Of a stretch of 64,000 nucleotides of DNA, positions 23,431-36,983 are shown in pieces (the stretch's first letter is position 1; the number at the start of each line of letters is the position of its first letter). Position numbers and translations under genes: made by a program. This DNA is from Eutypa lata. Lineage: Eukaryota > Ascomycota > Sordariomycetes > Xylariales > Diatrypaceae. The DNA lies in NCBI GenBank assembly GCA_022661535.1, contig JAKULF010000005.1, positions 5,704,001-5,768,000 of the forward strand, in the 5' to 3' direction. The notes under the pieces were generated by a model, which worked only from the letters and a program-made list of their open reading frames with translations, did not search any database and was not told where the DNA came from.

Positions 23431-24288
23431 TTATAGCTAGCTAGATGTCTGTCTCCCCTTCCTTCCCGAGACTGGAATAGTGAATGAAGTAGCCAGCAGC
23501 AGTTACAACTTGGACCAGCGCTCACTTATGGTACCATGTCAGATACGTATGTATGACTTTAGTATGGTATTGTTATTAGCTGTTGCAAGATTTTATGGCA
23601 CAATAAGACTCACACACCTTTTGATTACAGCTTAATTCCTCAATTAGATCATTACCTACGGCCACATGAGTTATGTTGCTTGGGCTTAACAGTATTCGGT
23701 AATTGGACTAATATGCATAGGCCGGCATGATACGGCGTAGCTGTGTGTATCTGGCTACGTAGGTATGTTAGTATACCTATATTTAATTAAGAGAATGTGA
23801 AAATAAAGCTAGAGCCAATCAGATCTCTCATAGATAAACAATACACCTGCTAACTACATGTAACAACTGCCTGCCTCAAATTATACTATGGATCTGTGCG
23901 GAACTCCCCTATCAACCAAACGAGATTCAAAACTTCAATACGTGCATAACTATTTACCTCTAATAGTTAATATTGTCGAGAGTTTAGCTTCCCTCCTTTT
24001 CCCCATGTCTTTCTGTTTGCAATGTGACTATTTGCAAGATAACAATATCTACTTATCACATTAGTAAAGATTCAGTTATAAGACCTATTGTATAGGACCT
24101 CAGTTACGTACGTACTGGGCTATAATGTACATAATACATACATATCTACTCTCTACTATGAACATGCCATGTAATCTAGGTAGGTAGCCATGCCATACAC
24201 ACCTAGCCTCTAGGAGCCTCTAGGATCCTCTTAAGAAATATCCCGCTTTGTTTATCCTTTAATATACCAGAAAATATCAACATCCTGA
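23431..24288. other. intergenic, no gene recognised
   Basis: The promoter side of mitochondrial TrpRS and the 3' flank of uS10m. A+T-rich, with TACGTACGT and TAGGTAGG motifs near 24105-24190 and a repeated CTAGGAGCCTCTAGGA near 24209. No coding frame supported. Confidence 0.45.
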
Positions 24289-25335
24289 TCATGTGTGCTT
24301 GAACCGTTCGCTCGCTAGGAGTTCCTTCACTTTCTCTACCGTACCCAGAGTTTGATCCCTACCGAGATGCTGCATCTTAGCCTCAATAGTTTCCTGCATC
24401 GACTTCATCTCCGAATCCATCTGCTTCCCGGTGGCTTTAATCGTGTTAGTCTCATCCTGAACAACGACAATGGTGCGTAAGAGAACTTGATCCTCAGCTT
24501 ACCAAGTTTGTCGTATTCCCACATGTTTGCCTTCATACCGATGCCGTAGTAGGCATGCTTCTGTATGTACGCCAGCCAGATTTGAACTGTTTCTGGATGG
24601 CCATCTCTAATCTGAATCAAGCGCCTCCGCGTGATTCTCTCGAAGTTTTCCTGCGACTTCTTGAAAATAAAATTGGATCGAGGCACCGTCCACCTCTCGG
24701 TAATCTTGGGTAGAGGGACCGGCCCAAATGCCGGGAGATTCAGATAGTAAGCAGCGCGCAAGGCGAAGTCGCAGAAAAACTCGAGGTTTGGAATGCTATA
24801 TGATCGTAACTGGAGGTCGCATGATGGCACGCCGTATTCGGCTTCGCGACGCAGGGGTTGAAGGTAGAGAGCCTGGACGGCTCGAGGAAGTCGGACGTCT
24901 TTCTCTTCACGAGGATCTGGCAGCTCGTTCCTAAGACACAATTAGGGGGTATCCAACTAGAATGCGGGGGCCATGCCAGATTGTAGCATTGGTAGTGATA
25001 TAGTGACCGAATTCGAGTTCGATGTTAAAGATACGTACACTAGTTGGGGAGGGCTCGGTTCAGATTCAACCCTAAAAACCAATTAACTCCAATTGCCTCG
25101 TCGGAAATCACATCGGGAAGTAAGAAGGTAAGGCTTACAAGGTCGCTTGGGAGCGCATGTTCATGAGACAGGGAATGGAAAGCCCATTTCGGGATTGTTG
25201 GACCTTGCAATATATGGTTAGTGACCTTGTTATCTTCATTTGTTCTCATTCTCTCCTTTCCCTTACCAACGGCCTTGATATAGCACAGCCTAATGGCCTT
25301 AATAAACTCGACTTATTCATTTTGTTGCAGTTCAT
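24289..25335 (-). CDS. RSM10: mitochondrial small-subunit ribosomal protein uS10m
   Basis: Component of the mitochondrial 30S-like subunit. Four exons: 25335-25267, 25203-25139, 24930-24503 and 24434-24289; introns 63, 208 and 68 bp. Protein 235 residues. Seen: a leader with basic and hydroxyl residues (MNKSSLLRPLGCAISRPL), then the S10 core LPRAVQALYLQPLRRE, LQLRSYSIPNLEFF, ITERWTVPRSNFIFKK and ENFERITRRRLIQI, then a fungal C-terminal helix ending ELLASERFKHT. Three of the exons are too short to show as open frames; they were placed by phase, the CTAAC branch sites and the leader. A second ATG lies five codons after the chosen start. Divergent from CSN5, with 441 bp between the start codons. 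Confidence 0.9.
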
Positions 25336-25776
25336 GCTACAACGGTTGAGAGGAGCGTTAATCGTCGTCTTCCAGCTTACGGAGATTGAACACGGCTACA
25401 TGTGGGTCCACGAATTTTGATAACCTAGATGCTTATGCATATACTGAAGGAGGCAATAAGGATAATATTAATGTAGTTTTTATTTACCTATTATTCCCCG
25501 CAACCCCACCATTTAAGGATTAGGTAATTACCTATGTACATATTATCTATAGAGCCAGAGAGCTAGGTGCTGCTCAGCTATGTACAATACCACCTAACTA
25601 CCCCGCCGCACAGGACCTAACTACTGGAAGCCTGCAGGAACCTCCGTATAAGGCTGATGTGATGATATAAACAAGCCGCTAAGTATACCCACCCACATAC
25701 ACGTATTACTCTCCTCGTCACCGTTGAGAGATTCAACGTGAAAACAACTCGTCTATTGTCTCGGCATCTCTTCACA
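25336..25776. promoter_or_regulatory. shared promoter region, uS10m / CSN5
   Basis: 441 bp between two outward-facing start codons. TAGGTAATTACCTATG, an imperfect palindrome, lies at about 25520-25536. No TATA box or known factor site can be claimed. That both genes use this DNA follows from their geometry. Confidence 0.5.
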
Positions 25777-26858
25777 ATGGAGGTCGCGATGAAATCATGG
25801 GGTACGTAACCAAGAACAACCAACAATTACTGAACAACTGGCTGATGTGTTCCTTCAATGTAGAGCTTGACAACGACGTAAAGCTAGTTGATCCCGTTCG
25901 TGATGCTCTTTACTCCTACTCGGCCGACCGACAGAAGATGGCAAACGAAGCTAAGCCATGGAAAAAAGACCCTCACCACTTCAAGCAGGTGCGGGTTAGT
26001 GCCGTGGCCCTGATCAAGATGGTTATGCACGCTCGTTCCGGCGGCTCCATCGAGGTCATGGGATTGATGCAAGGATACACCGACGGGGATACTATCGTGG
26101 TCACTGACGCCTTTGGCCTTCCTGTTGAAGGCACCGAGACTAGAGTGAACGCCCAAGACGACGCCAACGAGTACATGATTGAGTATCTCCAGTCCTCGAG
26201 AGACCAAGGTAGTCGCCAGGAGAACGCCGTCGGATGGTATCACAGCCACCCTGGTTACGGCTGCTGGCTCAGTGGCATCGACGTTGACACCCAGAAGCTG
26301 CAGCAGCAGTTCAACGATCCCTTTGTCGCCGTAGTCATTGACCCTGACCGCACTATCAGCGCCGGCCGCGTCGAGATCGGCGCCTTCCGCACCTTCCCCG
26401 ACGACTACAAGCCCGCTGAATCCTCTGCTATTGCTACCGACGACGGCAGCGGTCGGCAGAACGTACCGCTTGCCAAGGCCGAGGACTTCGGCGCCCATGC
26501 AAGCAAGTACTACCCCATGGAGGTGTCCCACTTCAAATCGACGCTCGACTCCAAGCTACTCGAACTCCTATGGAACAAGTACTGGGTCCAGACCCTATCC
26601 CAGAGCCCGCTCTTCAGCAACCGCGACTACGGCAACAAGCAAATGCAGGATCTGGCCTCGAAACTACGCGAGGCTACTAACGTCGTGTCGCGGAGCGGCC
26701 GCGGCGCCAACATGTTTGCCGGCAGGGAGGCCGCCGATTCCCAGATCGACATGGTTGCACGCGCAAGCAATACTATCGCCATGAAGGAGAGGCAGGGCCT
26801 TATGGCTGGCGAGGTCAAGGCTAAGCTGTTCAACGGCTTGGGTGCCGCGACATCGTGA
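25777..26858 (+). CDS. csn5: COP9 signalosome subunit 5 (CSN5, JAMM isopeptidase)
   Basis: Catalytic subunit of the COP9 signalosome, which removes NEDD8 from cullins and so controls cullin-RING ubiquitin ligases. In fungi it affects development, light response and secondary metabolism. Two exons, 25777-25801 and 25864-26858, with a 62-bp intron after only eight codons. Protein 331 residues, the usual size. Seen: Glu72 (IEVMG) and the JAMM motif [14 protein letters not shown] with His135, His137 and Asp148, so the zinc site is complete, with the expected spacing. The C-terminal helical part carries [15 protein letters not shown]+C-rich codon use. Convergent with mitochondrial GluRS, 242 bp apart. 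Confidence 0.97.
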
Positions 26859-27100
26859 GGATTTGAATGGTTTTATTTCCTTCGTCTTAGACAGTGGTAG
26901 CGGTTTTACGCGGGTGCTACAGCACCCTAGCTGCCTAGCAGGGCTTGAAGCATAATATTATGAGGTATGAAGCATTGGGAGGCGTTACAGAATGGTATTG
27001 TTTCAGAGGCGGTAATGGTACAAAATTTTATAGGCAGTCTTCCACTGGGTTCATAATACATGGCCTGGTCAATCAATGATAATTGTCTCAGTCGGCATCT

Positions 27101-29771
<2,671 letters not shown>

Positions 29772-31275
29772 ATGGCAAGCAGCGACGATGTCGAGTTGTA
29801 CGGTTCGTGTTCTTCCATTGTCCGCATGGCTATAAAGTCTTATAAAGATGCTGGTGACACTGAGCGCCATCTTGAAGCTGACATTCCTGCCTCGGTTCAG
29901 AGCTCCTCGGCGTCGACAAGTCAGCAAGCGACAATGAAATAAAAAAGGCGTACCGGAAGGTAGGTTTGGATAGAGCCCTTTTTTCAATACTGTATATATG
30001 TCACGAATAGACCATGCTAACCTCGAACTCTCCCAGCTTGCCCTTCAACACCACCCGGACAAGGTCCCCGAGGATCAGAGAGAAGAAGCCGAGGCCAAGT
30101 TCAAGGCCATAACACAAGCCTACGAGATCCTTCGTGACGAGGAAAAGCGCCACCTCTACGATCAGCATGGAATGGACGCCTTCGACCCCAGCAAAGGTAG
30201 CGGCATGGGTCCTGAAGTCGACATCAATGACATTCTATCCCAGATGTTCGGCATGGGCATGGGTGGCGGCATGGGTGGAGGTGCCGGTCCCAGGAGGCCT
30301 AGACGCGGCCCTGATGAGGAGTCCAAATACACCGTCACCCTTGAAGACCTCTACAAAGGTAAGACGGTTAAGTTCGCTGCCAACAAAGAAGTGGTCTGCC
30401 ATACTTGCAAGGGCTCCGGCGGCAAGGATAAGGTGAAGCCCCAGCAGTGCGATCGCTGCAAGGGTGGTGGCTTCGTCGAGGTCTTCCGCCAGATGGGTCC
30501 AGGCCTGGTCCACCGGGACACCGCCAAGTGCGACAGGTGCCAAGGTGCTGGTAACTACTACAAGGAGAAGGACCGTTGTAAGAAGTGCAAAGGGAAGCGC
30601 ACCCTCTCTGAGACGAAGCCCCTCGAAATATATATCCCTCGCGGTGCCTGCCAGGGCGAGCGCATTGTCCTCGAGGGCGAGGCCGATCAATTTCCTGACC
30701 AGACCCCCGGAGACCTAGTCTTCGTTCTCGTCGAGGAACCTCATGATATCTTCAACCGCATCGGAAACGATCTCTCAGCCGACCTCGACATCACCCTTGC
30801 CGAGGCCCTGTGCGGGTTTTCTCGCGTTGTTCTGAAACATCTCGATGGCCGTGGCGTTCATCTCCATCACCCCCGGGGCAATATCCTACGGCCAGGTCAG
30901 GTGCTCAGGGTTAAGGGAGAAGGCATGCCCCAAAAGCGCGGAGAAGATAAGGGCGACCTTTATCTGCTCGTCAAGATTGCCTTCCCCGAAGACGGCTGGC
31001 TCAAGGACGACCCTGCCTACGAGTCTTTACAGAAGCTTCTACCTGCTGCTGCGCCAGCCATTACGGCGGACGAGGTGGACGAGGTAGAGTATGATGATGA
31101 CGCCGACATTGAAGATGTAAGTTGCACCAGTCACCATTCTTGATCCTCTCACCAGTATAAAGGGGGGAAACTAACGATGAAGCAGATGGGAGCGAATTCC
31201 GGAGACCCACGATTCGCGGATGGATGGGAAGACGAAGATGATGTCGGCGGACAGCCCCAATGTGCCCAGCAGTAA
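29772..31275 (+). CDS. XDJ1: class I J-protein (Xdj1/Ydj1-type) with CaaX box
   Basis: Hsp40 co-chaperone that stimulates Hsp70 ATPase; yeast Xdj1 works at the mitochondrial outer membrane and Ydj1 on ER and mitochondrial surfaces. Four exons: 29772-29802, 29901-29959, 30037-31116 and 31186-31275. Protein 419 residues. Seen: a J domain (VELYELLGVDKSASDNEIKK, with HPD at 36-38), a short Gly/Met linker (about 101-114), four zinc-finger repeats CHTCKGSG, CDRCKGGG, CDRCQGAG and CKKCKGKR (about 151-218), two beta C-terminal domains, and the end CAQQ, a farnesylation-type CaaX box. Xdj1 is preferred over Ydj1 because of the short G/M linker, but this is inference. Confidence 0.95.
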
Positions 31276-32346
31276 AATGAGCTAGTGACGAGGTATGAAA
31301 ATGGTTTTTCTTGCAGTGGCTAGTAATGATATCGTTTGGCGAACAATAGGCTGTTCTCATAGATCAAGGGGAAATATCTATCACCTTTGAACGGCAGTCA
31401 TGCCGAGGCAAAGGGGTGAAGGCCATGCGGACCATGTTAGACATCGTTAGAGTATGTCTTACTTGGTCCACTGGGGGACTACGGTCATTCTAACACTCGG
31501 GTTCATAGAGACGTAGGAGGACACATCCTCTTCATAGATCCGGAAGGGCCAGGGCAAGTTTTCTCGAGCAAGTGGTAGATTTGTATACATCGCCCCTTCT
31601 AGTGAACAGGTTCTTGACCATCTTTACTCTGGTGAGTTAAGAGAGCTAACTAAGCCCACGGAGATGTTCATTCAAGCGAACATGAAGACGCCACGTTAGC
31701 AACGATATGCTTCCTATCACTGTTAGACTTGCACCAGTTCTTTGGGATAGGTGTAAGGTATGAGTGCGCAAGCACCATTTTAGGTAGAAGGGTTGTATCG
31801 CGTAAGGCGTAAAAAATTGGCCTTCCCAAACTCATCCAAGCATCACACTATCTTATCCTTTACAGTGTTAGTAAGAACCTCGAATACCTAAGTCTAATCT
31901 AATTCTCCATAAAGTTTATATGTCCTAGAAGACCGGTGAAATTAAACATGTGCCTTATAGTTAGGTTCTTGAGTCTCGATAGTAAACGAGTAATAATTTT
32001 TCAAGATCCAATCATGCTAACTACTCGAAATGCTAAGTAGAGCATCATGCTACACACCTTCATGAGACCGGTTTCTATCAGGGGTCATATCATACTATAC
32101 GGTGTACCACAGTTTTCCAACGTACTTCGAATAACTAAATATATACCCCGTTTAAACTCTCTAGATTTCGCGGGCTCATATTGTAGCCGCTCAGGCCCTT
32201 AGGGATGTCAAACCATAGTGGAGATGTTCTCTAATATTATCTTTAATTCTTAATACAGTATGCTTCAGAGAATTCCCTTGTTTATAAACTAGCGCCGGTA
32301 ACCCTATCGTATCTAATGATACAATTATTTGGTCTATGTCTTATAC
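31276..32346. other. convergent intergenic region, 1.1 kb
   Basis: Between the DnaJ and NADH dehydrogenase stop codons. Mixed composition becoming A+T-rich, no coding frame or repeat recognised. Long for a convergent 3' region in this window. Confidence 0.45.
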
Positions 32347-34603
32347 CTAAAACCTTGAAATATCTCTACCAAATATCCACCTAATAACGTAGTTAGTCAT
32401 TAAAGTCCTTCGTTTAAGCGGTGGTTCCGTGTATCAACGCAAGAGGCGAGCAATCCGAGTCGATTTGCGCAAAACAAAAAAAAAGACGGATCGCCGGAGT
32501 GATTGCATGGAAGGACGAAGGCTCATCAGTGGTTTTACTTACGTTATTGCCCAGTAGAATGGAACCACTGTGGGAAACCAGAGTTAGCAAAAAGCTCTCC
32601 CTCTCTCTCACCAGTCTGGAGAACCACTTACTGATCTTATTCCTGATACTCATGCTCCTCGTAAGATACGCTGTACGCCAGAGAACCCAGGCCGCCCATC
32701 CCTTCAACCCATCAGCGCTGCTCTGGTGGATGGCGGTCCAGTTGCCCAGATATGTCATCGTGCCCCAGTTGCGAAATAAGAACTCCTTCTTGTCAACATC
32801 GCCCTTATTAAGACGTCTAGCTAAATGAGCTGCCTTTTGGCTCGCAACTTGAGCTGTCGCGGGCTATTTGTTAAAACTATGTTAGTGTATCAATTTTTCT
32901 TCATACCTTGTCCAAAGTTCTAAAACAGAACGAGAAAGATAGGACATTGACTTGTTTTTAGTACTCACAAGACCCTTCCCTATATCACACTTGTAGGTTA
33001 GCGCTTGCCCAATCGAAGGCTATTGGGGTGGACAGAGGGAAGAGGGCGTGGCATGTTGGAAGGTATATAATGCCGACGGAGTATATGGGGTCGGGATCAA
33101 ACGGTCTTTATGACCTGTGGCCGATGAACATAACTTAGATACTCACCTGGTATGACTGCACAGTCACCAATAGCGTAGACGTCATCCATCGGACTGCCAT
33201 GCGTGTCTCCATTACTAGACTCTGATGATGTTGTCCGTTGAACTACGTTCACGCGCAGATACGGGTCGGTGGTGATACCTCCAGTCCCGGGATCTTTCTG
33301 CAGCTGCACTTCAACTGCTGGCAGAACCCCCGATGCACTAGATGGGGCCTTGAACGTTTTGGAGCTTAATTTCTCGATCAGGGGGTTCTGCATTACTGCC
33401 ACGTATGGAGTTAGTAATTCCTCTTTGTAAATAGTCTAGCGATGATTCGGGAGCTCTTGATCATGTTGTGGGACTGGAAGCTTCTTTTGAGAAAGAAACG
33501 TGCTCCCGAAACACGCTAGATAGGGGTAAAGGAACTCCAAAGGTTGCTCACGGCCAGTGCTCCAAACGACGATACCGGCACCGATTTCTTCATCGCCATG
33601 TTCCTTTATCTTAAGCTTCAAGCAACCTTCACAGTCGTTATCAGGGCGGATGCGTGTCAAGTGATGCTGTGTTTTGACGGAAATCCCTTCTCGCATGAAC
33701 GTATCCATTGCGTATTGGGCCAGCGTTTTATCGAACATCGGGAGAACCTTTGGAGCTACGTCGTACACGGTGATACTGACGAATTTCATCAGGTTGGGGT
33801 ATATCTTGGAGAGATCCTCCTTTATGAGATCATGTAGTTCGGCAGCGTATTCAATACCCGTCGGGCCACCTCCAACAATGGCGAAATGCAGCAGCTTCTT
33901 CCTCTCGTCGTCTGTTGTGATAGGCAGAGCAGCCTTTTCAAAGGTCTGCAGCACTTTCATGCGAATCTTCCGAGCATCCGCGATGTCGCGAAGGAAGCAA
34001 GCGAATTCTTTTACGCCCTCGATTCCGAAAGTCTGGCTGTAAGATCCTACAGCGATGACTAGTTTGTCGTAGCTGACATCGAATGTAGCCCCCTTTCCTG
34101 TAGATTCAGCCGGCTGCTTTAAACGGGTCCTTGAGGCAAGATCGTCCGAGGTGTTTGCCTCGACACGAACTACCTTGCGCGCAAAGTCCACATCATCGGC
34201 CCAGCCCTGGTGGAAGCTGTCGAGACCTAACCGCCTAACGGGCTCGAGCACAGCGCGCATTTCCAACGTACCAACAGCCGTGCCAGCAAGTAATGGGGTG
34301 AATACGAAATAAGAGCGGGGGGATATCATTATGCATTCATATTTCTTAGGATCAAGGGACCTCGCTAAACCGTATCCGGCCCACCCGGATCCTAAGATCA
34401 CAATTCGTTCTTTTCGATCTGGATTTAGTTGTCAGAAGAGTTTCCGGTCGAATTATGTAGGACTGGCTGGTAGGTTACTGACTGGCAGTACGATCTGGCA
34501 CGGTGCTGGCCATGCGGGAAGCCCCGAGTAGCCATCCTTGTCGTCGGCCTAAGATGGTAGTGCGCCTGAGCAAGGCTGAGGCTGTCCCTCCTGGACGTGA
34601 CAT
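32347..34603 (-). CDS. type II NAD(P)H dehydrogenase (alternative, NDI/NDE)
   Basis: Single-subunit, rotenone-insensitive flavoenzyme of the mitochondrial inner membrane that passes electrons from NAD(P)H to ubiquinone without pumping protons. Seven exons: 34603-34483, 34418-33552, 33395-33147, 32979-32969 (only 11 nt), 32863-32632, 32567-32543 and 32407-32347. Their sum is 1566 nt, giving 521 residues. Seen: an Arg-rich leader (MSRPGGTASALLRRTTILGR), the FAD-site loop ILGSGWAGYG, the NAD-site loop IVGGGPTGIEYAAEL, VVWSTGLMQNPLI and YAIGDCAVIPGKGLPATAQVASQ (both rebuilt by splicing), and the family C-terminus RWIFGRDISRF. No EF-hand insertion, so it is closer to NDI1/NDE2 forms than to calcium-binding NDE1. 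Inner or outer face cannot be decided. Confidence 0.93.
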
Positions 34604-35769
34604 TCGAAGATACACAGGGGACATGATCACACAAGTGGAGGCGAAGGAAGATTTGCTTAGGTTGAGAAGAATAGGTTGATCGAACTCAACCAAAAGCTAG
34701 CTCTAATAAAGAAACCATTTTCGACAGAATTATAGCGGTATCGTAGAGCTGGTCCCTTGCACCCGTGTTATTATCGCCCCTGGGGTTCTCACGGGCGCTA
34801 TGCTATTACCTGGTTACATGTCATACACAGTAATCAATTGCAACGCGAGCTAAGACTTACATAAGATAAGTACATAATGATATCATACCGACGAAGCAAA
34901 CCCACTAAAATCAACGACGTTCAACCTATGTATGTGGTATAATGAAAACCGACGAATTTCGTTCTTTCTATACAATCTATACAAAACATGCTTCGGATTC
35001 CTCCAGCATTGTTATCGTGTCAACCCTTACCATGCCTACTAGGTGCCTATGTACCCAAGTAGAGTAGTACGTTGTACCTGCGTGATTTACGTGCTTACTT
35101 TACAAATGTCGGGCTGTTCGGGTAAAAATGGATACTTCTTGATTACCTAGCCTATACATAGTTGAAGACTTTGTTAGACTCGTGTCTGTCAAAAATTAAC
35201 ATCGAGGCCCTATCATTGGGCCTCATAATAAATCCCGCTTCAATTGGCTTCAATTGCAATGCCCACGCTGACCGGGTCTTGGCGTAGTATTAGACAATTC
35301 TCTATGGCTTACCTCTAAATGTGTAGATGGCATTGATACTACAAGGCCTGTGTAGCACCTGGTGCCCCATTGCTTACCTGGATATCCCAGCTTGCCAGCC
35401 ATCATGGCAATGGGCTATACTATATTATAATCGAGCCGAGGCGATTGATATTCATACAGTTAGTTCACTGCCACTATCTGTTACTTTGACCGGTGATTGC
35501 TTCATCATGCTCATGCTAAAGAGATATTCGTAGCAGTGGTTATGTGAAATAGTTAGAGGCGAACCACAAGCCAAGCTTCTAGCCATTCGATGCCCGGCTA
35601 GTCGGTTTACCCTCTAGGTACGTCCCTTCCTCGAACTAGGAACAATGGTTAAGGAAAAGGGAGAGAACGACAGCTAAGAGATGGTCAATTAGAAACCCAT
35701 CCCGTCCTTCCTAACTACCACTCTGGCAAAAGACTCAAATCTTCCCCATTGTGTCAGTCCAGCATAACA
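34604..35769. other. intergenic, no gene recognised
   Basis: The promoter side of the NADH dehydrogenase gene and the 3' flank of the M35 protease. Short frames only. Includes the tandem GGCTTCAATTGGCTTCAATTG near 35238-35257. Confidence 0.45.
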
Positions 35770-36983
35770 TTAATATATCAACAGTCCAGATATACAGCTA
35801 CCAAAGTTGTCAGCATTAATCAACCAATTTGGGATATGGGGTGGCTCACCATTGGCGTAAAGTGAGTAGTTGTCGGCGTTAAGCAGGGCCCTCTCAGGGG
35901 GAAGAGCCGTGCTCTCGTTATATCCATAACTGTAGTCATTCGTATGAGGGCTGAACACGCCTTCGCAGTGAGTAGTCTCATGCAGTGTTGTTGTTGCTTG
36001 GCATTGTCTGTGGCAACCAAGCGGCAGCGGGGGAAGGGTATTGTAGAAGAGCGGACACATAACCATAGTATCTACATCCCATGCTGTATACGCGTTTAGG
36101 GGGCCGTCGATCTCACATAGACTGTAGTAGTCATAGCAGAAGTACCGCGACACCCCTGAATCAGTAGTTGAACACTCTTGGGCTGCAGCTCTTAGGCGCT
36201 CCGCGACGGTCTTGCGGGTCTCTGATGAATTTGTTTTGAAGTACTCCACGAACCGGTCAGACGCTGGGTCTACCGCATCATCCGCTGCCGCGAGTGCTAG
36301 CTTCTGGCAATTAGCTAGTGCTGCCGTGCTGGCCGCCCCCCGCGTCCCATTGGCACTGCAGCCCTCGACATCTATGTTGGTTCGGTCGTCAAGAACTTTG
36401 CCTACAAATGAAGGATTTCTCGCTTCAATATGCATGCTGATAGTATTAGATCTGATGGTAGCCGCTGGCCCAGATAATCTCGAGGACGGTGCAATGGCAA
36501 CAGGGATCGCCCCCTCAACTCTGAAAGAATAAGTCCCAGAATGATCAAAGCCGTGCACCATTCCACCGTCAATCATGACATCGATCGATTCAGATGCCTT
36601 GAGTAGCTGGAAATGCTTGCTTTGAAGCGCGTCATAGTGGACACTGGGAAGAATGGCCTTGGCTCGGACCTCCTCACCTTGGTGATGTTAGATTGTCGAT
36701 TGTTTTCCTGATATTGACAGGGAGACTCACCAGCTTCGTCCAGGACAACAACTTTCTGAACTGGAAGTTTATCATCTAGGAGTGTGCCAACTTTTAGGAG
36801 GTTCAAGTCGGCAGTACCCGCATTCGTGATACGAGCAATCAGCTCGCTGACGTCTCCGGATGTAGGCACGACCAATTCTACTTCCAGCTGTGAGGAGCCC
36901 TTGTCATATCCTACACCATGGCTAAGCACACGTCCGGCAAAAGCGACGGCTGCCAGCAGTGAAAGGGCTTGGCTTGGAAACAT
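35770..36983 (-). CDS. secreted deuterolysin-type metalloprotease (M35)
   Basis: Zinc endopeptidase of the aspzincin clan, made with a propeptide and secreted. Two exons, 36983-36731 and 36677-35770; intron 53 bp with a CTAAC branch site. Protein 386 residues. Seen: a signal peptide (MFPSQALSLLAAVAFAGRVLS), a propeptide-like region (LEVELVVPTSGDV...), then the catalytic domain with HETTH (His317, Glu318, His321) and Asp332 in the following TNDYSYGY, matching the two-His/one-Asp zinc site. Many Cys for disulfides. M35 enzymes in plant- or animal-associated fungi can act in nutrition or host interaction; nothing here decides that. An upstream ATG in frame would place extra residues before the signal peptide and is not used. 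Confidence 0.93.

Noticed and set aside
24435..24460. Nearer acceptor (TTCAG before GATGAG) in uS10m
   Set aside because: It leads straight to a TGA; the acceptor ATTAAAG at 24435 after a CTAAC branch site keeps the conserved C-terminal helix.
25884..26531. 215-codon frame antisense to CSN5
   Set aside because: Mirror of a strongly coding G+C-rich exon; the CSN5 reading has a complete JAMM motif.
30235..30690. 151-codon frame antisense to the DnaJ gene
   Set aside because: Shadow of the zinc-finger exon; no independent support.
32905..32920. Alternative 13-nt microexon (AACTTTGGACAAG) in NDH-2
   Set aside because: Splice sites look possible but its length gives the wrong phase; the 11-nt exon at 32969-32979 keeps the frame and family sequence.
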